The notes under the pieces: generated by a model
Told to the model about the DNA's origin: nothing
What the model saw: the letters and a program-made list of their open reading frames with translations, nothing else
The model's database searches: none
Shown here: piece by piece, positions 55,563-64,000 of the stretch
Layout: the number at the start of each line of letters is the position of its first letter
Position numbering within the stretch: the first letter of the stretch is position 1
Program-made: the position numbers and the translations under genes
DNA from: Quillaja saponaria
Lineage: Eukaryota; Streptophyta; Magnoliopsida; Fabales; Quillajaceae
DNA: 64,000 bases
Assembly (NCBI GenBank): GCA_029379385.1
Contig: CM055608.1
Location: 25,294,350-25,358,349, forward strand
Direction: 5' to 3'

Positions 55563-58500
55563 TCATTTATTGAACCTTCTTAACTTGTGTGCATTGTTAG
55601 ACAAGAGGATAATAACGTTGAATTTGACTAGTCTGAATTAAATTCAATGTTTGGAATATAATTAACATGGAAAGTGAGAGAATTGTGTTAATTTGGGGGA
55701 GGAATATATGTATATTCATACGCATACATATGAAGTGAAGTAAGAATTACCTTAAGTTGTTTGTCAAAAGGCTAAAAGAAACTAGTGGTAGGATATTGAA
55801 TAGAACTTAATATATTTAAATATTGGTGACTAACTATTAATTAAATTTAACTAGGAAATACAAGAAACCAGATTGCATATCATATAATGCAAAATTCTTA
55901 ATAGTATTCTTTTTGACACTATACATTGTCATGACAAAAATGAACGTTTAAAGTATTTATATGGAATGATCATTAATAGTCAATGTTATTTAATTAGAGA
56001 ATTATTTTAGAAATTGGAAATTGAATGACATGTAGCTTGGTAGTAAGCTAGTATTGAAATTTGGTAGTATAGGTTCTTGATAATTGTAATTAGATTAAAC
56101 TAAATCAAATGAATATTATAAAAAAGAGAGAGAGAGAGAGAGAGAGATAAGTGGTTTTGAAGGGGTTCAGGGGACAGATTTGGTGGGTAACAGAAATTCG
56201 GTATTTCAAGTGTTTTCGGGGCAGAATTAAATTAAGAATTCAAAAGATGAAATGTAGCTTATAGTCTTGACATGTTGTCTACAAAATTTCACAGCTTGGT
56301 TCTAAATATGTGGTGAGTTATATCTGTTAAACTCCGGCTAGGTCAGAGCTGTCAAAATCTTGCGTATTACAGAATTTGAGACAACTTCAAACAATAAAAT
56401 GTATTAATATACAAATATAAAAATTACAAATGATATACCATTATAAAGCTACATGTGTCTAGTATTTTATAAATTTTACAAAACTGGATTCAGAGTTTTC
56501 TAGAGAAAGATTCGACTATTAAAGTGGATACTGGTCCAAATCCCAAGTTTGAACAGTTTCAACATCTCTAACTCACTAAGTACTTTCTATTTTTTTTAAT
56601 GGTTCCTCCTACCTTATGCTTTGTCAAGACATTCAAAATGTCTTTTCATTATTAACCCTATCATATAAAGTTCAATTTACATTAATTGGCATGTAATAGC
56701 TTAATGGAAAACTTTCATAAAAAAACCTATACAAGATGAGATATAAGCGTAGTAACTAAAAGATTATAACAATAACGTTTATGAACTAAATATTATTTGG
56801 GTATATAAATTTCAGTTTCGGATTTTAAGGTGGACCTGATGAGATGCGTGGATGCAAGTGAGAGTGACGAATGAAATCGGTAACATGTGAGTGGTTAATT
56901 ACTGTCTTTAGGGGCTAGATTAGCATGTGTGATTATATGTTTATTTGAATATGCGTGATATATAGAAAGTAAGCAAGTAAAATATTTCAGTAATTTATTA
57001 GAATTATGTTTGTTTGATATTGGTTGTGATTGATAATGGCCAACTCGTGAACATTTTCTGAAAAATGATTTTCATTTTTGAAATTAAAAATCCAGGTGCA
57101 CCTAGGATACTCTGATTTGAAATCATGAGAAATCCTGATTTTGATGAATATTTTCTAAAAAATTGAGTGCTCAGCCCCGGTGGGATGGATTGTGTACAAA
57201 GAATTAATTTGGTGTGCGGGCGTGTAAATGCCCGACAGGGGGTGATACTGGTGTGCGGGGCTGGGTTACTCGTTGGCCCTTTGATTGCCTTGTGTGATAT
57301 TGTTGCACTGACTTAAATTGTGATCCTGCGTGTCATATGAATTATGAATTTGTGAAACTTACAATGTGTATGTGCAATGTGAAATGTTATATGAATCATG
57401 ATACATAATGTTAATATGTATATAATACATTTGTGCTGAGCGATGCTAGTACCTTTTGGGTACGATTTTTCACTCACGAAGTCCATAGGACTCACCCCTC
57501 TTTTGTGGATATATTTTTTTAGTAACAGGATCTCAAAGAAAATTAATCACTAATACGAGATTTTGCTGAAGATTCGACGACAAGGTATTTCTCGAAATCT
57601 CATACTTGGAGTCAAGAATGAAAGTTTACAGTCACAATAAAACTGTGGGTGTCAAATTTAGAATAATGTAATATTCCAGTATTTGTCTTATTGATGATAT
57701 GAACGGAGCGGAGCTCCTTATTGTATTTGTGTTGTTGTTGTGTAAGAACAAAAATTTATAGGTTTATATTTTACGGCATGTTCCATATTACAGGGAATTT
57801 CTGTCAAAATTTTCAGTAAGTGGTGATTTGTTTAAGTTAACAAACTTTTAATGTTAACTTTTGTTTTTTTTTTAAATACTTGGTCTTATTCATTGGTTGG
57901 TGAAGAGTAATGATCGTTTTTTTATTTGGGTCAGGGTTACGAAGGTTTGGTTACCATTCCTCCGGCCAGTCATGCCTCCATGAGGGGTGTGACAACTACC
58001 CTGGCAATATCCTCATGCTTTCTAAAATTAGTGCCCGAATCATCTTGAATGGATGTAATTGAATTACATTTCTTTCTTTAAAAGGCTTTCTTGTGAAAAA
58101 AACTAGTGTTTTTGTCCCCCTCCTTTAGCCAAATAACCCTAGATCTCTGTCTCTACATAATTTCTTCCTTATCTAGCAAATCATTTATCTCATTCGAACC
58201 CGTTTTTGTTCCTCAATATTAATCTCATTTTAGACTTTTGATTGAAGAGATATCAATTGTTTTTGTAACTTCCTTAACTCATTAGAAACATTTCCTAAAA
58301 TCTTTTTTTCCCATGTTGCAAGAGTGGTGGCACTTGCGTGAATTCTATCATATGCAGTTCCAATACAACCATTCCATGTTGTAGAAATAATTTCCCTACA
58401 CGCAGAAAGTTGTAACCACATAGCTTCAAACTGAAATCTTTTCTTCCGCCTTTTGTACTATATATTGGAGGAGGTGGATAAAGATATAGAAGCATGATCA

Positions 58501-59173
58501 CTATGGTACCTGACTAAGTGAATAACATGGAAATCTTGGAAAATGTTGAGCCATTGAGGGTTGACCAAAAATCGGTCCAACCGTTCTTGTACATTGGATT
58601 CTTCAACCTTCCATTCGACCAAGTGTAAGGATTGGTTGAGAATCCCAAATCTTGGAGACTAGAATCTTGAATTGTGTTTTGAAAATCTTTTAGTAGTTGA
58701 AAGTGTGCTGGTTCACCCCCATTTTTCTCCTCGTTACTAAGAAAAGCATTAAAGTCTCCAAAGCATATCCATGCCAGCTGATATGAAAAGGCTAAATGAC
58801 GGATCAAATCAAAAGTTTTCCTCTTATGAGTCTCCTTTGGCCATCCATAAATACCAGTGAACCTCCAAATTGCTATATCTTGATCATCACAAATGGTTAC
58901 ATCAATATGATGCAATGATTGTGACACTAGTGTCACCTTCAATGTATCATCCCATAATAACGCTACTCTACCAGATCGCCCTTCTCTTGAACATTCCATC
59001 CCAACTCTAAACTGGAATTGTAATCTGAATTTAATTTGTTTCGTCTTAGAGCTATGTAATCTTGTTTTAGAAAGAAAGATTACGTTGGGAGCTTCAAGCC
59101 TGCATAGTTTGTGTAGGGCAGATACTACACGTGGGTTCCCAAGCCCATGGCAGTTCTAAGCTATGATTTTCAT

Positions 59174-61245
59174 GGTTGCTGGCTGGGTTAATCCACAGCC
59201 TCCACCATTGGGATAATGTGAACACCTAGTTCAACCAAATTTTTTTTTCTCCTTTCCTTTGTTTTCATCTTCAGCACTATGCACACTGTTGCAGTACTCC
59301 ACACCTTTGCGTTTGCCACACAAATCTTCTACCCTATGTGTTTCTTTCTCGCTTGTAGCCTTATATACCTATTTCCAAGTCTTAGTCTTATGAGTATTTG
59401 CAAGGTACAGTGTTATAATCGTTGAAATTGTTTATTTTGACATAATGGTTTAACAGGGTGGAATGATATAGGTACTGGGTTCAATTAGGAAGTATCCACA
59501 AATTCATCATGTTTAATGGATTTACTAGGATTTGATTGAACTGTCTTTATGTCCAATGTCTTACTGGGACAAGAGAGATGGGGAAAAGAGGGTGCCAGCG
59601 AGCAACTAGGGTAGATAATGAGTAAGTTTGGCCTAAGGAAGTCTTTGAAGTAGTGGGGGTAATTTGAATATGGAGTCGTAGCTTGGCTGGGGCGTGATAG
59701 ATTCTGAAATTTGTAGGGAGGGGTTTATAACTAGTAGGGTAGCTGTAATGGATTTCAAACTTATGGGATTTGGATTGGCTATCATGTCATTGCCAGCTAA
59801 TTTGTTTGAACTAAGGTCCACCTCTTTCATCCCAATTACTGCCTCTGCAACTATTTCACCACTAAAGTCAAGTCCATTAACTACGTGATGATGGCTCCCT
59901 AAAGTAGCTAACTGATCATGCATGTACACTATTGATCCAGCAGATCGTGGACTTTTGAGTGTCTTTGCCACTTCACGACCATCTTCCTCTTTCCTTCTGA
60001 TGAAAGTTGGTTATGCATTATAAGAAGAATGATGTTGGTTCAACTACTTGGGAGGTGCCCTTAACCAAGCTTCATACGGTTGTATATCATCTTCATCGCT
60101 CAAACATGCCCAATCCTTATCATAATCCTTCATCGTATGAGCTATCAACATATACTCATAGCAGAAATTTGGTAATTTTTCATATTTAAATTCAACCCAA
60201 AGGCCATTACCATACTTTAGCTTAATCATGGCACCATATTTTAATGGCTTACAGATATCCACCATGACTCAAAAGCAAGTGTAAAGATCCCATTTTAGGT
60301 CATTATCCTTATCTATCTCCAAGACAAATCCTACTTTTTTAGCTATGTTCTTCACATTCTTCTCACCTCTACTGTTAAATGGAAAATCATAGCACCGAAC
60401 CCAGAAAGGAACAAAATTGAATTCTAGTTTAGAGGGTCGATCCGTTCCCACCACATCCTTTAGTATAATCACATTGTTATTGAAGTGTGTTGGTAAATAT
60501 TCTATCACAATTATAATAATCAATAATAATAATACAATTTAAATAAATAAATTGAAGTAGATAAATGATTCAATATAAAATGAGTCAAGAAAGTGTAGAA
60601 AGTTGAAATGAGACACAAATATATCATTTTTTTTAAGACAATTCGTGCCACCACGGAGATTATTTAACTGATGCAGAGGTCTCTCAATAAAAAGTGTGAG
60701 AATGAATAGTTTATATAGTAGTATGATTTTGTAACTCTTATATCAAAATAATAATTGAAATGAATAAAAAATTAAGTTATATAAGTTACAAAATCAAATA
60801 TTGAATTGTAACAATTCAATTGTCATAAAATGCTCTAAACCCTAATATTTAAAAATTTTAAACTTTTAAACTTTTAAACTTTTGAAACTCCCACAAATTT
60901 ATTATTCAATAAACTACCCAAATAAATTCCATTTATTTTATTTTTATTTAAATAGAACAACAAAGTGCCATGGTTCATTTTGCAGAACTCGTACCTTATC
61001 CATCATGTGGTAGAAACAAAAGCAAACAAATTCTTCTCTACACCCTTGACATCCAGGCCTTGTCTCGATTTCCAGATTGCTTTCATCCTATTAATCAAAG
61101 CCTGTGAGTTGAATGTATTATCAGTATATACCTTCCCAAATAAGCATGGTTAAGTACCAGCCATGTCATCTTCTTCCTCCTCAATTTCCACTTCCCCTGC
61201 TTCCTCTTCCGTAACTTGTATTGTGTTTTTGCTGAAAGAATTCAT
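59174..61245 (-). pseudogene. LINE ORF1 (DUF4283 and degenerate zinc knuckle), broken
   Basis: The minus-strand start at 61245 reads MNSFSKNTIQVTEEEAGE, then an acidic run, LFGKVYTDNTFNSQALINRM, and DKVRVLQNEPWHF. The domain then jumps across a solo LTR (60488-60962) to NNNVIILKDVVGTDRPSKLE and WVRCYDFPFNSR. The knuckle near 60170 reads FCYEYMLIAHTMKDY, keeping one Cys and the His of the usual C-x2-C-x4-H-x4-C. A tail continues to about 59633. ORF1 proteins bind LINE RNA. This one has at least one stop and frame changes and is not functional. Confidence 0.85.
60488..60962. mobile_element. 475-bp solo LTR (copia-like) in LINE ORF1
   Basis: It starts TGTTGGTAAATATTCTATC and ends ATAGAACAACA, so the ends are TGTTG and CAACA, the standard TG...CA inverted termini. 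AAGTG at 60483-60487 and 60963-60967 is the target-site duplication. Removing the element and one copy joins the LINE DUF4283 frame perfectly (EPWHF to NNNVIILKD). Confidence 0.93.
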
Positions 61246-62040
61246 AGTACTAAACTCAATGATTCCTACTAAGGAAAAAATGAATTAGACACTATGATTC
61301 CTACTAAAGTAAAAGTGCAACACTATGATTCCCACCAGGGAATAGAACCCACTAAGGGAAAATGATTAGCACAAGACTAGGCTAGAAGGAAACCAAACTG
61401 TGAGGGTAAATTTCAGGAAGCCAAACAAAGGCTTAGAAAGCTCTCATGAAGAGAGAATAGCCTATTATTAGCATTATATACACTTCAAAGCTTGGGAAAT
61501 GGAAATTTTCATGTCTCCATTTGCTTGTAGCCTTATTACTCTCCATGAGCCAACAGAACTGTTGTGTCTTTTGAAGGTTCATGATTTAGACAAATACCAA
61601 TTAAGCTCGACTCCCTTCCAGTCAGGTGCAACAATTTCTCACACTGGTGGACACATTTGAACAGAAAACATGATTGAAAATCACCACACGTCCTTAGAGG
61701 AATGGAATAGAATCTCAGATCTCAAATAGAATAAGTGACTGAGCACCAAATGCGAGCATAACTATGGCATGGGTAGAAAAGGGGAGGGATTGAGAGCCCG
61801 ACTTAATCAGCATGTAGCATGTGAATCTCAAATTCAGTTTTCTTTTACGTCAATCCTAAACCAAATGGAAGTTAAATCCCTGAAATCAATTTCAACAGTA
61901 AAATTACAGAATGAGATTCTTCCGGAGCAAAATATCATTTTTCACGGAGCTTCCAGGATCACCAAGCCGACAATGCCATTTCCATAAAAACCCAGAAGCT
62001 ACATCTCCCTCGTAGGGAAGATGAGATTGTAACTACATCC
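61246..62040. other. LINE 5' UTR side and intergenic DNA
   Basis: Directly upstream (minus strand) of ORF1, three related blocks (AATGATTCCTACTAA, CTATGATTCCTACTAA, CTATGATTCCCACCA) lie at about 61258, 61292 and 61323. They may be short promoter-region repeats of the LINE. The 5' end of the LINE was not fixed. No gene was found up to 62040. Confidence 0.45.
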
Positions 62041-62270
62041 TCAAAAAGCCAGGACCTTTTTTTTCTTTGCAATAAAAGAAAAATATGGAGGAGGACAAAA
62101 AGTCCTCACAAACATGTATAAATACAGAAAAGGTGAGCCTAACAATAAATCTAGAAAAAGAGCGAGCCTAATACAATAGAGCTCGCCAATTAGATCACTG
62201 AAAAGACATCTTGAAATACTCCTGAAGCAGAGTAAAAAAAAAAAGCAAGAAAATAATTTATAGAAAGAAA
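62041..62270 (-). mobile_element. LINE 3'-end fragment, antisense
   Basis: The T run at 62059-62066 followed by GCAATAAAAG, and antisense GAGCTCTATTGTATTAGGCTCGC, resemble the tail of plant L1-type LINEs and the fragment at 49935-50075. No coding region was seen. Confidence 0.4.
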
Positions 62271-62742
62271 ATGCCATGGTAGACAACAATTCTAAAAAAT
62301 CAACCGTACTCCCCAAAAAGCACAATTTCATAAATAATTTACATCCTTATCAAGTCATCAGAATATCATGGAGTGAACTCGGGCATGTTAACTACTTGGT
62401 TAAGTCCGTATCAAAAAAGCCAGTCATAAGATTATGTCTATGCACTTGTAACCTATGTCTGAAAACGAGACTACAAACTTGAAACACATCTTATTATTCT
62501 AGTCCATAGGCGGACATCTCTGTCACAAGGAAACTAAACATTCAGATATAGTATAATTAGGATGGCAGATACCACTCCTATCATATCATCATATATTTTA
62601 AAGTATGACCATGTTTACCAGCGACCATATCCTCATCATAAATCCTTGAAGGAAAAACACAAATAAAAAGCTTATAGCCTTAAAGATTCAGTCAACAGTA
62701 GTCTAAGTTCATAGTGGGCTCTAGATCCTTGAAACACAATAC

Positions 62743-62925
62743 TTAGGGAAGCCTAAGTGCTTGAGCATGATGACGGATGTGATCATCTATGAAGGTGGAA
62801 ATGAAATAATAAGAGTGATCATAACCGGCTTGCAATCGCAAGAGCAGTGGAACATTGGCACTCCTGCATGCTTCTTCAAACTTGTGAGGTAGCAATTGAT
62901 CATGCAAGAATTTGTCATCTCCCCC
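62743..62925 (-). CDS. SFGH: S-formylglutathione hydrolase, last exon (partial gene)
   Basis: On the minus strand a splice acceptor (TTTGCAG) at 62926-62932 opens a 61-codon frame ending TAA at 62743-62745. It encodes [20 protein letters not shown], then [19 protein letters not shown], and ends HHAQALRLP. This is the C-terminus of S-formylglutathione hydrolase (esterase D family), including the catalytic His in GYDHSYYF and the [10 protein letters not shown] block. The enzyme hydrolyses S-formylglutathione to formate and glutathione in the cytosolic formaldehyde-detoxification pathway. The earlier exons were not found in 62926-64000 and must lie beyond the right edge, so the final intron exceeds 1 kb. 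Confidence 0.92.
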   Translation of the reverse strand, partial: GGDDKFLHDQLLPHKFEEACRSANVPLLLRLQAGYDHSYYFISTFIDDHIRHHAQALRLP

Positions 62926-63219
62926 CTGCAAAGCACGGAAGTAATGAGAAGATAATTCAAGCAAAAAATCACTGAGATAATAGGTTAAATGGTTAAAATT
63001 TGATATATAGAACACTACTGAAATTTAGTGTGTCTAGGAGATCATCTTCCTCCATACAAATATCCACTTTCCTTCTTTTGGCCAGACATACAAATCTCCA
63101 CTTAAAATTGGAGATTTTAAACACAAGCCTAGTCTTGTCATATTCCACAAGGTGAAAGTTGTCCCCCTGCTTTCTTAGCATGCCAAGATAGCAACCTTAT
63201 TGAGAATAATATGCCATGG

Positions 63220-63545
63220 AGACTATTGATGTGTTCTATGATTATCTTAATTGTAAGAGTTGGTCTTTAATTATGTAATTGTATCACTTGGAATTTAATA
63301 AGTAATTTGGAAAAACAGAATTTAATGAGGATTTGTAGTTCAATAAGGATCCTGTTATTTAAGGGTGGTAACACAGGAGTTAAATTAGGATTTCCTGTGC
63401 TACTAGAATTAGGATTAAAGTGGTTTGCCTATGTAAAGGAGTCTCTATGTATTAATGATTTCATTTATTGAGATTAATTGAACAAATGCCTGTTTGTTAC
63501 TCCTGTATTGTTTCCTTTCAGTTCTCCATCAAATTACAAAGTGAA
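63220..63545. repeat. Possible solo LTR in the last SFGH intron
   Basis: The stretch from TGATGTGTTCTATGATTATC to about ATCAAATTACAAAG has LTR-like layout: an AT-rich start, TATTTAAGGGTGG near 63356, GCCTATGTAAAGGAG near 63428, then TTTCATTTATTGAG and a pyrimidine-rich end. No target-site duplication or second copy was found. Confidence 0.35.
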
Positions 63546-64000
63546 AACCCCATCTTATTTACCTGGGAATGAGAAGCTACATTTTGTAATCTTCCCTTAC
63601 AAATTTATTGCAATATCTGTTACATCCATATTACTTTGACAATAACTGGACATCAATAAGATGTATCAAACATGACAGTTGACAGGTTATTAGCATTAAG
63701 ATGCATCAATGTAACATCTACCTCATACATTCTGTACCGGAACTTCAAATGTGCAAGACGCCAAGACCTCAAAATTTAAAGTATAGATTACATTAAGAAT
63801 GTACAATTATCAACATCTAACTCATTTAATGATGAGAAAAGCATTAGGCTTCACCACTCAGGCTTCAAGTGCATAATGTGTAAACAACAGGAAAAGAACA
63901 GAAACAAGGCAACAATAATAGACTATCCTTAAATATGGATGAAAATGACAGAAAGTGCACATGTAATCAAGAATATTACTTGGAATTCTTCTCTAGCAAT

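Larger units (their letters stand above)
53946..57994. mobile_element. Long (about 4.05 kb) solo LTR or LTR-derived insertion in the LINE
   Basis: The 5-mer ACTAC flanks it exactly (53941-53945 and 57995-57999). Joining the LINE across one copy restores a continuous reverse-transcriptase N-terminal frame (GSDYCSHLFTSQNPYDVEE). The insert starts CGTTATAACTCGGTATCG (a TG-to-CG change would give the usual LTR start) and ends GTGTGACA. The right third (57140-57990) has composition and motifs typical of long Ty3/gypsy LTRs, for example CACTCACGAAGTCCATAGGA. No gag or pol was found, so a solo LTR is the simplest reading. A small (GA)n lies at 56126-56148. Confidence 0.7.
51223..59173 (-). pseudogene. 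LINE ORF2 (endonuclease, reverse transcriptase, RNase H), broken
   Basis: The ATG is at 59173 (MKIIA-stop-NCHGLGNPRV: the family Trp is TAG). Endonuclease: 58514-58999 with RVALLWDD, IYGWP and CFGDFNAF. Reverse transcriptase: 52719-53580 with SAFVSDRNTMDN, LDMAKVYDRVE followed by a stop where the family has Trp, GLHQRDPLSPYLF (the family has G-Q-G-D-P) and FFADNSLLF (the catalytic pair is D-D, here D-N). A zf-RVT region near 51708-51902 has CSHCPSCEDWETSFH. RNase H near 51223-51435 has WNEETAFEPHVAEALALRYG. The ORF is split at 53946-57994 by a solo LTR. The changed catalytic residue and the stops show loss of function. Confidence 0.88.
51050..61245 (-). mobile_element. Decayed L1-type LINE carrying two nested solo LTRs
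   Basis: The element is on the minus strand: ORF1 starts near 61245, ORF2 near 59173, and the 3' poly(A) appears as a T run at 51051-51066. Without the two insertions (4,049 + 475 bp plus one copy of each 5-bp duplication) its length is about 5.7 kb, right for a full plant L1. Order: DUF4283 and zinc-knuckle ORF1, endonuclease, reverse transcriptase, zf-RVT, RNase H. Several stops and substitutions make it inactive. Confidence 0.88.

Noticed and set aside
62993..63181. 62-codon minus-strand frame as an upstream SFGH exon
   Set aside because: Its translation (LVFKISNFKWRFVCLAKRRK) does not match the S-formylglutathione hydrolase sequence expected before the last exon, and it overlaps the intron next to the acceptor.

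Overview
This is a piece of a eudicot nuclear chromosome. The genes have many GT-AG introns, the intergenic DNA is AT-rich, and plant retrotransposon relics are frequent (Ty1/copia, L1-type LINEs with DUF4283 ORF1, RTE-like LINEs, solo LTRs, a TRIM). The proteins are closest to well-known plant families. I do not assign a species.

Layout. (1) 34-9519 +: an 11-exon gene for a TPR plus DnaJ co-chaperone of about 1,368 aa. (2) 10404-12060: an internally deleted copia element. (3) 12299-23077: a tandem duplication. The downstream copy holds an F-box pseudogene, a relic of an unrecognised gene and most of the intact eIF3e gene. The upstream copy holds a second F-box pseudogene, a second relic and only a 315-bp stub of eIF3e. 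(4) 20105-23497 -: intact eIF3 subunit e, 8 exons, 437 aa. (5) 25661-27904 -: penta-EF-hand-like calcium-binding protein (CML48/49/50 type), 5 exons, 282 aa. (6) 27905-34190: AT-rich intergenic DNA with a 0.9-kb tandem array, an RTE-like relic and a candidate non-autonomous DNA transposon. (7) 34191-50749 +: full INO80 chromatin-remodelling ATPase, 23 exons, 1,522 aa. Its larger introns hold 5'-truncated LINE tails, one of which carries a complete 925-bp TRIM. (8) 51050-61245 -: a decayed L1-type LINE split by two solo LTRs with 5-bp target-site duplications. (9) 62743-62925 -: the last exon of S-formylglutathione hydrolase, which continues beyond the right edge.

The five intact or partial genes are unrelated housekeeping functions: protein folding, translation initiation, calcium signalling, chromatin remodelling and formaldehyde detoxification. 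I see no operon-like logic and no convincing new molecular system. The best observations are structural: the eIF3e-anchored tandem duplication, the nested retroelements whose boundaries can be read to the base, and a GC-AG intron in INO80. Exon boundaries were set by hand from splice signals and family knowledge. The reading frame closes exactly in all four complete genes.
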